Positions 42,893 to 51,195 of a stretch of 64,000 bases of DNA are shown in pieces (position 1 is the stretch's first letter; the number at the start of each line of letters is the position of its first letter). Made by a program: the position numbers and the translations under genes. This stretch comes from Pseudomonadota bacterium (GTDB taxonomy: Bacteria; Pseudomonadota; Gammaproteobacteria; QQUJ01): NCBI GenBank assembly GCA_008501635.1, contig QQUJ01000010.1, positions 496,001-560,000 on the forward strand, in the 5' to 3' direction. The notes under the pieces were generated by a model, which was given only the letters and a program-made list of their open reading frames with translations, was not told the origin of the DNA and ran no database searches.

Positions 42893-43047
42893 CTGTATTG
42901 CCACAGATGCCGGGTGACGCAGCAAAGCGTGAGTCCGGCAGGCGACCAGGCGGTTGCCGCAGAACAGAGGTCTGACGATGGACGATCAGGCCCTGCGTTC
43001 AGGGGAGAGGCGGTCAACGGGCCGTCGATGACGAGGTTAATCAACCC

Positions 43048-43737
43048 ATGAAATTGGCTCAGTATTTCCATCGCCTGATGGTCACGCTCTATACGACCTT
43101 CAATGCGGTGATGATCTACCTGTTTCTGCTCAATCTACCTTTCGGTTACGAGCCCTTCGCCGCCACGCTGATCCATTGGGATGAGATAGAGGGGATCGGA
43201 AGCGTGGCGGCCACCGCCGTGATCGCCGCCGTTGCAGGCATGCTGCTGGTGGTGCGGTTGGGTGCCGAGTGGAAAAATGCGCTGAGCTATTTCAGTGTGA
43301 AACTCGGGCACCCGGCGTGCACGGTGTTTATGACCACACGCCGTCAGCCGTTCGATTCCGCGGCGGTGCTCAAGGCCTATCCCGCAGTCAAAGAGTCCGC
43401 GTTCGCGCCGGATGTACAGTTTCAGGTCTGGGAATCGGTTTACCGCAAGCATGCCGGCAATACGTTGATCATGAGCACGCGTGCCTACTGGCATCTGCTG
43501 CGCGACCTCTACTTTTTGAGCGTCTTTTATCTGGGGATCTTTCTGGTTGTCTGGGCGCTGAAGTGGGGTGTGCCCTTCGTCATCTCCAGCCCCTACGTCT
43601 TCGTCTTTGGTGCGCAGGCGCTGTTTCTGCTGCTCTCGGTGCGCAAGGTGGGGTATCGCTTTGTGGACAACGTGCTGGCCACCGACATCGGCCTCAAGCC
43701 TGGCGAGACCGCCGAGCCGAAGAAAACGCGGCGCTGA
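43048..43737 (+). CDS. Integral membrane protein, function unknown
   Basis: A 229-residue protein with four predicted helices: two near the N-terminus (YTTFNAVMIYLFLLNLPFG and the AATAVIAAVAGMLLVVRLG region) and two near the C-terminus (YFLSVFYLGIFLVVWALKWG, YVFVFGAQALFLLLSV). The soluble middle part contains FSVKLGHPACTVFMTTRRQP. I do not recognise the family. It lies 155 bp downstream of the aminotransferase and converges with the exonuclease gene (11-bp gap). Confidence 0.6.
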   Translation: MKLAQYFHRLMVTLYTTFNAVMIYLFLLNLPFGYEPFAATLIHWDEIEGIGSVAATAVIAAVAGMLLVVRLGAEWKNALSYFSVKLGHPACTVFMTTRRQPFDSAAVLKAYPAVKESAFAPDVQFQVWESVYRKHAGNTLIMSTRAYWHLLRDLYFLSVFYLGIFLVVWALKWGVPFVISSPYVFVFGAQALFLLLSVRKVGYRFVDNVLATDIGLKPGETAEPKKTRR

Positions 43738-43748
43738 TACCCGACGCG

Positions 43749-44444
43749 TCAATTGGCGAGCAGTCGCTTCAGAGGGAACGGCTTGCCTTCGGATCGATAG
43801 GCCGCTTGCGCCAGGAACAGTTCTCCGGCCGCGATGGCGTCGATGAGGGCATTGTGGGCGGGGTAGCGGGGCAGACCGTAGCGCTCGCGCAGCGCCGCCA
43901 GGCGCAACTCGCCCTGTTTGGGGATCCGGCCGGTCTGGCGCAGTATTCGTGCATCCAGTTCCAATGTGTCCACCACCGGCCCGATCAGTGGAAAACCATA
44001 GATCCGCTGGCACGCTTCGCTGAGGAAACCGGTTTCGATCACCGCGTAGTGTGCCACCATCACCTTGCCCGCCAGGGCGCGCAGCATGTGTGGCAAGGCC
44101 TCCTCCAGTGAGGCTGCGCCTGAGGCCTCATCGTCCATGATGCCGTGAACAACGGCGGACGACTCGGGGATGTCCCGTGACGGGCGGGTCAGGTAGTGGG
44201 CCGACTCAGACAGACAGAGGCGTTGGCCGTGGATGGCTGCGTAACCGACGCTGAGAATCTCCTCTTTCTTCGGATTCAAGCCAGTGGTTTCGAGGTCGAT
44301 GGGCAGATAGCTGACGTGCCGCCAGTCGCTGTCGGGATCGGGGAAGGGGATCTCGTAGTAGTTGCGCAAAGGCCCTTTGGGCACCTTGCGCAATAGACGC
44401 CGCCGCCGTTTGTCGAGGCCGAAGAGGGATTTCCAGAGTCCCAT
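43749..44444 (-). CDS. DnaQ-like 3'-5' exonuclease (DEDDh)
   Basis: A 231-residue protein with an exonuclease domain starting at about residue 45: PIDLETTGLNPKKEEILSVG (motif I, DxE), AVVHGIMDDEAS, MVAHYAVIETGFL (motif II region), and YPAHNALIDAIAAGELFL (motif III, HxxxxxD). It removes nucleotides from a 3' end; its partner may be a nucleic acid or the DUF294 protein. It ends the minus-strand run of symporter, DUF294 and exonuclease genes, which is the usual cluster in many proteobacteria. Confidence 0.88.
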   Translation of the reverse strand: MGLWKSLFGLDKRRRRLLRKVPKGPLRNYYEIPFPDPDSDWRHVSYLPIDLETTGLNPKKEEILSVGYAAIHGQRLCLSESAHYLTRPSRDIPESSAVVHGIMDDEASGAASLEEALPHMLRALAGKVMVAHYAVIETGFLSEACQRIYGFPLIGPVVDTLELDARILRQTGRIPKQGELRLAALRERYGLPRYPAHNALIDAIAAGELFLAQAAYRSEGKPFPLKRLLAN

Positions 44445-44453
44445 ACAGGCGTA

Positions 44454-46322
44454 TCAGAACCGCCCAACCTGGTAACGCTGGGCGAGCACGCTCTGCATGG
44501 TTCGAACGATCGAGAAGGCATCCTTGAGGTGATTGCGCTCGAAGTTCGAGAGATCGTCCGGTGACATGTAGTTGTTGGCCGGTTTGCCGGCCTTCAGCCG
44601 CCGCGCCTGGTGCTGGATGCGCAGTGAACTGATGAACTCCAGCGCATCGCGCAGATCGCGCGCCCCCTCTTCACTGACTTCGCCGCTGCTGGCCGATATA
44701 GTGAGTCGTTCCTGGGTATTGACCGCATTGTGGCCCGCCGCCAGGGCGTAGACCCGCGCCAGGTCGACGATGGGCGCGATGCCGGTGTGTTTGAGATCGA
44801 AGGTGTTGTTGTGCTCACCACCGCGGATCAGCACGAAGTTGCGGAAGAAACCCAGTGGTGGTTGATGGGTGAGGGCGTTGCCCACCATGTACGCAAGGAA
44901 GATGGTGTTGTTGCGGGTACGCTCCAGCACAAATTGGCGCAGGTCCTTGAGCAGTTGATCGTCACCGTAGATATAGCGCAGATCGAAAAAGACGCAGGTC
45001 AGCATCAGCGCCTGGGGATTGGGCTCGTTGATCCACTTGGAGAAGTACTCCTTCCAGCCTTTTAACGGCTGGCGCCACTGGTCGGTCATTGCCATTATCT
45101 CTCCCGGGCAGTAGACATACCCGCACGCATCGAGACCATCGCAGACAAACTTTGTGAACTCGCGAAAGTACTCACCATGTTCTTCGGGGTCGTAGCTGTT
45201 GTCCAGGATCATGCAGTTGTCCTGGTCGGAGTGGGCGGTCTGCTCGTTGCGGGCCTGAGAGCCGGCGGCAACCCAGGTGAAGTCCACCGGTGGCGGGCCG
45301 AACTTGATCTCGGCGAGCTGCAGCAGGCGTGTGGTGACCGCATCGCCCACTGCCGTGATGATGTGCCCGGAGCTGTGCGCCGTGGCGTCGGCGGCAGCGA
45401 GATTCTGTAACAGCTGCGGGATCTTTGCGCTGACTTCACGCAAGCCCTCGATGGTGTGCTGCTTGTAGATATCGCCCGCCAGATAGACCGCCGAGGTGGT
45501 GTGGCGTTCAGTGAGATCGGTGGCGGTGATCATGCCGACCACCTCGTGCTCGTTCATCACCGGCAGGTGATGCAGATTGTGCCGCGCCATCAGCAGCAGG
45601 GCGTCGAAGGCAAAGCTGTCGATGGAGAGCGTCAGCGGCGCTACCGTGGCGATCTCCATGATGGGCAGATTGAAATCCAGCCCTTCGGCGACGACACGGG
45701 TGCGCAGGTCGCGGTCGGTGACGATGCCGAACAGATGTTCCTGCTCGACAATCAGAATCGAGGAGATGCGCTTTTCGCTCATGATGCTTGCGGCTTCGCG
45801 GATCGATGTCTCCGGCGAAACCGCGATGGGCGCGCGCTTGCCAATCAGCTCGCTCACCGGCGTGCTCATCAGATTGAGTTGCGTATCGGTCTCCTGTCCT
45901 GCCTGAGCGATAGCGCCACGCAGGCGTTTACCGCCGACCGGGCTGAAAAAATAGGCGAACTGCGCGTAGGCGTTGCAGAGCTGATCCACCTCTTCGGGGG
46001 CGAGTTGATAGAGCAGGCTGTCCTCCATGGCGATGCCGCGGTAGCGGCTGTCCTCCTCCTGCTGGGAGACGCGATAACCGAACAGGTCGCCCTCGCCAAG
46101 GTGCGCCAGGAGCTCATCGTCGGGGCTACGCAATTCGATGGCGCCGGTGCGGATGATGGACAGGTTGTTCCATAATGAACCGGTGTCGGGAACGGGGGAT
46201 TCGCGGCGGAAGTAGCGCACTTCCAGTTTAGGCGGCAGTTCGGATAGCGCAGCGTCCGGCAGCTGATCGAAGGGGTGGTGGGATGCGAGGAAATCCCGGA
46301 TCTCGAGCAGTTCAACTTCCAT
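44454..46322 (-). CDS. DUF294/CBS signal-transduction protein with nucleotidyltransferase-like domain
   Basis: A 622-residue multidomain protein. N-terminal cyclic-nucleotide-binding domain (residues about 10-130, LLAHLGEGDLFGYRVS), then two CBS motifs (about 160-290, MSEKRISSILIVEQEHLFGI and ATVAPLTLSIDSFAFDALLL), then the DUF294 nucleotidyltransferase-like domain with GSQARNEQTAHSDQDN (G-S and DxD pattern), then a helical C-terminal part. It probably senses nucleotides and controls the acetate/symporter function or acetyl-CoA synthesis. The exonuclease gene follows after 9 bp. Confidence 0.92.
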   Translation of the reverse strand: MEVELLEIRDFLASHHPFDQLPDAALSELPPKLEVRYFRRESPVPDTGSLWNNLSIIRTGAIELRSPDDELLAHLGEGDLFGYRVSQQEEDSRYRGIAMEDSLLYQLAPEEVDQLCNAYAQFAYFFSPVGGKRLRGAIAQAGQETDTQLNLMSTPVSELIGKRAPIAVSPETSIREAASIMSEKRISSILIVEQEHLFGIVTDRDLRTRVVAEGLDFNLPIMEIATVAPLTLSIDSFAFDALLLMARHNLHHLPVMNEHEVVGMITATDLTERHTTSAVYLAGDIYKQHTIEGLREVSAKIPQLLQNLAAADATAHSSGHIITAVGDAVTTRLLQLAEIKFGPPPVDFTWVAAGSQARNEQTAHSDQDNCMILDNSYDPEEHGEYFREFTKFVCDGLDACGYVYCPGEIMAMTDQWRQPLKGWKEYFSKWINEPNPQALMLTCVFFDLRYIYGDDQLLKDLRQFVLERTRNNTIFLAYMVGNALTHQPPLGFFRNFVLIRGGEHNNTFDLKHTGIAPIVDLARVYALAAGHNAVNTQERLTISASSGEVSEEGARDLRDALEFISSLRIQHQARRLKAGKPANNYMSPDDLSNFERNHLKDAFSIVRTMQSVLAQRYQVGRF

Positions 46323-46393
46323 TACGCTCTCCGTTGTGTTTCGCCTTTTTCTACCGCGTTCGCGTTAGAGTTATCTTGAGGCAGGTCAAAAAA

Positions 46394-46419
46394 AAGGACC
46401 CCGCCTGGGCGGGGTCCTT
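46394..46419 (-). terminator. Rho-independent terminator downstream of the symporter
   Basis: AAGGACCCCGCC pairs with GGCGGGGTCCTT, 12 bp with almost no loop, and on the minus strand is followed by eight T residues (within 46388-46395). It lies 29 bp after the symporter stop and upstream of the DUF294 gene, so the two are probably separate transcripts. Confidence 0.9.
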
Positions 46420-46447
46420 AGTCTAGCTCACATCAATTGCGATGTGT

Positions 46448-48172
46448 TCAGTGGTCGACAGCACCACCCGCACCTTTCGGCACGCGGATGTCTTCCACCA
46501 GATGCTGGATGTGCTCCGGTGGCGCAGTGGTGACCCTGGAGACGATACCGCTGACCGCGAAGTTGATCATCGCGCCCACGGCACCGAAGGCCTCCGGAGA
46601 GATCCCCAGGAACCAGTTGTCGGCGACGTTCTTCGCCATTTCGGTGCCCGGGATAAAGAACCAGCCCTTGAACCAGAAAATATAGATCAGGGTGGATCCC
46701 AGACCGGCCAACATGCCCATTACGGCGCCGGTGTTGTTGGCGCGCTTGTTGAAGATACCCATCATCAGCGCGGGGAAGATGGAAGAGGCCGCCAGACCAA
46801 AGGCCAAGGCCACCACCTGTGCCGCGAATCCCGGTGGATGCAGGCCGAAGTAGCCGGCCACACCGATCGAGCCCGCCATGGCGATACGTGCCGCCAACAG
46901 CTCACCCTTCTCCGAGATGGTCGGGTTGAAGACGCCCTTCAGCAGATCGTGCGAGATGGACGATGCGATCGCCAGGAGCAGACCCGCCGCAGTGGAGAGC
47001 GCGGCCGCCAGACCACCGGCAGCCACCAGGGCGATCACCCAGTTGGGCAGTTTGGCGATCTCGGGGTTGGCCAGCACCATGATGTCGCGGTCGACCTGGA
47101 GCTCGTTGTCGGCGCCCTTGCTGTACTGGACGCGACCGTCGCTGTTCTTGTCCTCGAACTTCAGCAGACCGGTCTTCTCCCAGTTCTTGAACCACTGGGG
47201 ACGGGCTTCGTACTGCATGGAGTTCTCCGCACCCTTGCTCGGCTGCACGGTGTTGGCCAGGTTGTAGAAGGCCATCGCGCCCACGGCCGGAGCAGTGGTG
47301 TAGAGGATGCCGATGAACACCAGCGCCCAACCGGCTGAAGCACGTGCATCACGCACCTTCGGCACCGTGAAGAAGCGGATGATGACGTGCGGCAGACCCG
47401 CGGTACCGATCATGAGCGAGAAGGTGTAGAGCGTCATGTTCAGCATGCTGGTCTTGCGTGCCGTGTACTCGGCGAAGCCCAGGTCCGTTACGATGCTGTT
47501 CAGCTTGCCGAGCAGCGGTGTGCCGTCCGAGAGGCTGCTGAACAGGCCCATCTGCGGGATCGGGTTGCCGGTCAGCTGCAGCGAGATGAAGATTGCGGGG
47601 ATGGTGTAGGCCATGATCAGCACGCAGTACTGGGCGATCTGGGTGTAGGTAATTCCCTTCATGCCACCGACGACGGCGTAAATGAACACGATGGCCATAC
47701 CGGTGAAGAGGCCGGTCGCGAAATCCACTTCCAGGAAGCGCGAGAATGCCACACCGATACCCTTCATCTGACCGATTACGTAGGTCAGTGAGGCGACGAT
47801 CAGGCAGATGACGGCCACGATGCGCGCGGTCTGCGAGTAGTAGCGGTCGCCGATGAACTCCGGAACCGTGAACTTGCCGAACTTGCGCAGGTAGGGCGCG
47901 AGCAGCATCGCCAGCAGCACGTAACCGCCGGTCCAGCCCATCAGGAACAGGGAGGCATCGTAGCCGAGGAAGGCGATCAGGCCGGCCATGGAGATGAAAG
48001 AGGCTGCGGACATCCAGTCAGCCGCGGTGGCCATGCCGTTGGCGACCGGGTGAATGCCCCGGCCGGCGGCGTAGAACTCACCTGTGGTGGCCGCCTTGGC
48101 CCAGATAGCGATACCGATGTACAGCGCAAAAGTGGCGCCGACAACGATAAAAGTCAGTGTTTGCAGATCCAT
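46448..48172 (-). CDS. Sodium:solute symporter, VC_2705/ActP-like (acetate-type)
   Basis: A 574-residue transporter with about 13 membrane helices. GMATAADWMSAASFISMAGL, GWTGGYVLLAMLLAPYLRKF and FTVPEFIGDRYYS follow the SSS family of ActP/VC_2705 type. A large extra hydrophilic loop (residues about 310-360, with DKNSDGRVQYSKGADNEL, an EF-hand-like DxNxDG stretch) is a feature of the VC_2705 group. It imports acetate or another short organic acid with Na+. The small subunit gene is 14 bp upstream. The frame is intact. Confidence 0.9.
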   Translation of the reverse strand: MDLQTLTFIVVGATFALYIGIAIWAKAATTGEFYAAGRGIHPVANGMATAADWMSAASFISMAGLIAFLGYDASLFLMGWTGGYVLLAMLLAPYLRKFGKFTVPEFIGDRYYSQTARIVAVICLIVASLTYVIGQMKGIGVAFSRFLEVDFATGLFTGMAIVFIYAVVGGMKGITYTQIAQYCVLIMAYTIPAIFISLQLTGNPIPQMGLFSSLSDGTPLLGKLNSIVTDLGFAEYTARKTSMLNMTLYTFSLMIGTAGLPHVIIRFFTVPKVRDARASAGWALVFIGILYTTAPAVGAMAFYNLANTVQPSKGAENSMQYEARPQWFKNWEKTGLLKFEDKNSDGRVQYSKGADNELQVDRDIMVLANPEIAKLPNWVIALVAAGGLAAALSTAAGLLLAIASSISHDLLKGVFNPTISEKGELLAARIAMAGSIGVAGYFGLHPPGFAAQVVALAFGLAASSIFPALMMGIFNKRANNTGAVMGMLAGLGSTLIYIFWFKGWFFIPGTEMAKNVADNWFLGISPEAFGAVGAMINFAVSGIVSRVTTAPPEHIQHLVEDIRVPKGAGGAVDH

Positions 48173-48186
48173 TTATCCGATCCCCC

Positions 48187-48450
48187 TCAGTCTTCGTGAA
48201 CGTCGTGCAGACGGTCGAGTTTGTTCATCTGCGCGGCGTAGATGAAGATCTGCGCAATGAAGACGAACATGGACCCCTGCTGGGCGAACCAGAAGCCGAG
48301 ATCGGTGCCGCCGATCGGGATTCCGGACAGGACTGGACGCAGGATGATCCCGAATCCGTAAGAAACTAATGCCCAGACGATCAAATGAATCGTCACGAGC
48401 CGGATGTTGGCCTTCCAATAGGCCGCACCCGAGGTTGATGATGCACTCAT
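48187..48450 (-). CDS. Sodium:substrate symporter small subunit (DUF4212)
   Basis: An 87-residue membrane protein with two helices. YWKANIRLVTIHLIVWALVS, then GGTDLGFWFAQQGSMFVF and MNKLDRLHDVHED follow the TIGR03647/DUF4212 small subunit that always precedes the VC_2705 symporter. It is expected to stabilise or assist the large subunit. The operator-like palindromes at 48689-48739 lie upstream of it. Confidence 0.92.
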   Translation of the reverse strand: MSASSTSGAAYWKANIRLVTIHLIVWALVSYGFGIILRPVLSGIPIGGTDLGFWFAQQGSMFVFIAQIFIYAAQMNKLDRLHDVHED

Positions 48451-48688
48451 TTAGAGCCCTCCGTAGATGTCAGTTGATGGTTACCGATGCCCAGGCCTGG
48501 TTGTATCGCCTCTCTCTTCCCCAGCCGATGCTTGAGTTCCTGGAGGCTGAGGTTCCCTCCGTAGTGGAAGGGCTACCCGGTTCATCAACGAATCTACGCG
48601 CACGAATTGGGCCAATTCATGCAAGCCCTTGATAGCAGGGGATTACTGCCTGAGTGACCAATGCGTCGGGGTTGTCAGTGGGGTTATT

Positions 48689-48739
48689 TGTTACCGCAAG
48701 TAACATTGACGCGCCGCACCAGTAACGGTGAAGTGTTAC
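48689..48739 (-). promoter_or_regulatory. Pair of GTTAC/GTAAC palindromes upstream of the symporter operon
   Basis: TGTTAC-CGCAA-GTAACA (48689-48705) and GTAAC-GGTGAAGT-GTTAC (48722-48739) repeat the same half-sites. They lie 239 and 272 bp upstream of the DUF4212 start and are likely operators or binding sites of an unknown regulator. Confidence 0.45.
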
Positions 48740-48800
48740 CGATAGGAACATACACAAAAAATATCGCAGATTTTTCATTAAGTTAGCAGACTGGTACTGG

Positions 48801-48883
48801 ATTGGCAGGGCCTTGCGCAGGGTTTTGCGGCGCATGGAGAAGGCTTTGGTCACGACCTGGGCGAAGGTGGGCAGGTGCACCAC
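48801..48883 (-). pseudogene. Fragment of rsmA (ksgA), C-terminal part
   Basis: On the minus strand this reads FAQVVTKAFSMRRKTLRKAL, matching the intact rsmA product at 52103-52897 (LLSKVVNQAFSMRRKTLRNAL). Upstream and downstream residues do not continue the match. Nucleotide differences show that it is not a fresh copy of the local gene. It is an orphan piece beside a repeat pair, which suggests an insertion or recombination event. Confidence 0.65.
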
Positions 48884-48891
48884 GGTGAAAA

Positions 48892-48932
48892 AGTGAAAAA
48901 GGGGTCAAAAGTGAAGTGAAAAAGGGGTCAAA
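48892..48932. repeat. 18-bp direct repeat, period 23
   Basis: AGTGAAAAAGGGGTCAAA occurs at 48892-48909 and again at 48915-48932, followed by GCCTAATTCTGC. A-rich GGGGTC phrases of this kind often flank REP-associated transposase genes; here no transposase is seen, so it may be a relic. Confidence 0.5.
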
Positions 48933-49151
48933 GCCTAATTCTGCTGTATAGGTTGCGGCCTTCCTGTTTGACAGTAGCGACATCCTCAGATGAAAAGGGC
49001 TTTTGCCCGTTTACTCTTTCCTACCCCTGCCACGTTACTGACCAGTAGCGATCCGCCCGCACGACGGCGGATCGCGGATGGAACTGATGGGGGATCCAGT
49101 CAGAAACGTACTGTGGGCATGGCTCCCTCCAGCCTGTGGGCTTCGGCCGAT

Positions 49152-50612
49152 TCAATCGATGCCGGAGCACGGGCCGGGGCAGATGTCCCTCACCATCACG
49201 GTACCGGACTCCGTACCGTCTGTCCTCCAGGGTTCGTTGCCGTTGACACCATCGTCGGCATCGAACAGCAATAGGCCATCGAGCAGCCTGAAATTGGAGG
49301 CGTACGAGTTCACGCTGACGGTCAGATTGATGTTCTTCACCATCACCGTGCCTGCCGTGGTGCCGTCGGTTTTCCAGAGTTCATCACCGTTTATGCCGTC
49401 ACTGCCGCGGAAATAGAGCTCGTTGTTGAAGATCGCGAAACCACCGTCTTCGAGGTCGTAGATATAGGGAGTGACATATCTCACCGCCACGGTGCCTGCC
49501 TCTGTGCCATCGCTCTTCCAGAGCGCCACGCCACTGCCGCTGCCATCATTGGCCTGAAAATAGAGTTCGCCGTTGAATCGCGCGAGGCCGATGGCGCCGG
49601 AGCCTGCATTGGGGTTGGGATTAATGTCTCTGACCATCACGGTGCCAGGTTCGGTACCGTCGGTCTGCCAGAGCTCGCGGCCCCCCAAACCGTCGTCTGC
49701 CAGGAAGTAAAGCGCACCATTCAGGACAGTGAGGCGCCTGGGTCCCGAACCCGCTCCGACACCGCCGACGATATTGATGTCCTTCACCAGCACGGTACCT
49801 GCCTCGGTGCCGTTGGTTTTCCAGAGTTCGGTGCCGCTGGAGCCGTCGTCGGCGCTGAAATAGAGCTCGCTGTTGAATTCCGTGAAGCCGGAGGGAAAGG
49901 CGGATCCCGTGAAGTTGATGTACCTGACGATATGGGTGCCGGCCACGGTGCCGTCGCTCTTCCAGAGCTGGTGGCCCACGATGCCGTTGTCCGCGCTGAA
50001 ATAGAGTTCGCCGTTGAACACCGCGAAGTTTTGCGGGTAGGAACCATCCGCAGTGTTGATGTCCATCACCATCACGGTGCCATGGGTAGTGCCATCGGTC
50101 TTCCAGAGCTCGTAGCCACTCACCCCGTCGTCGGCGATGAAAAAGAGCTCGCCATTGAGAATCGTAAAGTTCTGAGGCGAGGAACCCCAGGGGCCGGTGG
50201 CGTTGATGTCCAGCACCATCTGGGTGCCGCCGACGGTGCCGTCGGTCTTCCAGAGCTCCTCGCCGAAAACGCCATCGTCTGCGCTGAAGTAGACTTCGCC
50301 ATTGAAGATAGTGAAGTCATCGGGCCCCGAACTCGCGGAAGCATTGATATCCCTCACCATATAGGTGCCGGCCGCAGTGCCGTCGGTTCTCCACAGCTCG
50401 TAGCCACTCACGTCATCGTCAGCCTCAAAATAGTACACATCCGCCCCGCCACCGCTGCTGCCGACTGTGATGGTGGGCGGCGACGTTCCACCATTGCACG
50501 CTGCCAGGAACAGACCGGCAGCCAGTGCCAGCATCCGGTGGAAAGCCAGGATCAGAAGGAGTACGGGGTTAAAGCCCACTCCCGGTAGCGGATTCAATTG
50601 GGGTCTGTTCAT
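49152..50612 (-). CDS. Lipoprotein with nine ELWKTDGTxxGT repeats
   Basis: A 486-residue protein. The signal MLALAAGLFLAACNGG has a lipobox Cys. Nine repeats of about 48 residues then follow, each with an YFSADDG-type strand and an ELWKTDGTxxGT turn (ELWRTDGTAAGT, ELWKTDGTVGGT, ELWKTDGTTHGT, QLWKSDGTVAGT, ELWKTNGTEAGT, ELWQTDGTEPGT, ALWKSDGTEAGT, ELWKTDGTTAGT, EPWRTDGTESGT). It probably folds as a beta-propeller-like surface protein. ATG 50612 has GAGGAG upstream. The repeats may change number by recombination. Confidence 0.75.
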   Translation of the reverse strand: MNRPQLNPLPGVGFNPVLLLILAFHRMLALAAGLFLAACNGGTSPPTITVGSSGGGADVYYFEADDDVSGYELWRTDGTAAGTYMVRDINASASSGPDDFTIFNGEVYFSADDGVFGEELWKTDGTVGGTQMVLDINATGPWGSSPQNFTILNGELFFIADDGVSGYELWKTDGTTHGTVMVMDINTADGSYPQNFAVFNGELYFSADNGIVGHQLWKSDGTVAGTHIVRYINFTGSAFPSGFTEFNSELYFSADDGSSGTELWKTNGTEAGTVLVKDINIVGGVGAGSGPRRLTVLNGALYFLADDGLGGRELWQTDGTEPGTVMVRDINPNPNAGSGAIGLARFNGELYFQANDGSGSGVALWKSDGTEAGTVAVRYVTPYIYDLEDGGFAIFNNELYFRGSDGINGDELWKTDGTTAGTVMVKNINLTVSVNSYASNFRLLDGLLLFDADDGVNGNEPWRTDGTESGTVMVRDICPGPCSGID

Positions 50613-50778
50613 ACACTTCTCCTCGCAAGCCTCCACGCCTGCTCTCCAACTTGCCTTGTTTTTTTCAGGGCCTGTCGCGCTATGCGGCGGGCCCGCCTTT
50701 TCCACGTGATTGCACTCTCTAAACCATTCGTTTTCCGGTTCGGGAGGTATGCCTCCTTCGGTTCGTTACGGAGTTGAT

Positions 50779-51042
50779 TCAAGGACGCAAATCCAGTGCC
50801 TCAACAATCCGCTGGTAGGGGATGTTGGCCTCCTGGTTGACGGCGGCGACGTCTTCGGATCGGTTGGCTTCGAACAGGCACATGCACCGATGTTCCTTGG
50901 GGACGAAGGTGCTGTGCAGGTAACGCACCGACCTTCCCGCCTGGGTGAACCGCTCGGCGGTCTGGATCGCGGAGCGTTGCGCCGCGCCCAGCTGTTCCAT
51001 CGAAATGCCCGGCAGATCGCGTTCGACCATATAAACTGACAT
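50779..51042 (-). CDS. DUF4242 domain protein (possible nickel-binding, SCO4226-like)
   Basis: An 87-residue small protein. VERDLPGISMEQLGAAQRSA, STFVPKEHRCMCLFEA and IPYQRIVEALDL follow the DUF4242 family, one of whose members (Streptomyces SCO4226) was described as nickel-binding. AGAGGAG precedes the ATG. It is divergent from a LysR gene 153 bp away, so the regulator may control it. Confidence 0.85.
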   Translation of the reverse strand: MSVYMVERDLPGISMEQLGAAQRSAIQTAERFTQAGRSVRYLHSTFVPKEHRCMCLFEANRSEDVAAVNQEANIPYQRIVEALDLRP

Positions 51043-51195
51043 GGCAGGCTCCTCTCGCTTGTGATGGTGAGACGAGTCTGTTCCGCAGTGGTCCGAGCAA
51101 CAAGGAGGGTTCGGTTATTGTTTGATAGCTAACGTTTATGAATTCTGGCGCGGTTTTCCGGCGGGTATCCGCCGCACTTTTTTGGGGGGGTGTTT

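Larger units (their letters stand above)
48451..49151. other. Long intergenic region with promoter palindromes and gene remnants
   Basis: About 700 bp. It holds the palindromes at 48689-48739, the rsmA remnant at 48801-48883, the direct repeat at 48892-48932 and a 9-bp hairpin (CGATCCGCC / GGCGGATCG, 49049-49074), which may end the repeat-protein gene on the minus strand. No intact gene is seen. Confidence 0.6.

Noticed and set aside
50738-50778. GGAGG-tatg-CCTCC hairpin near the end of the DUF4242 gene
   Set aside because: Only five base pairs with no T-run; too weak to call a terminator.
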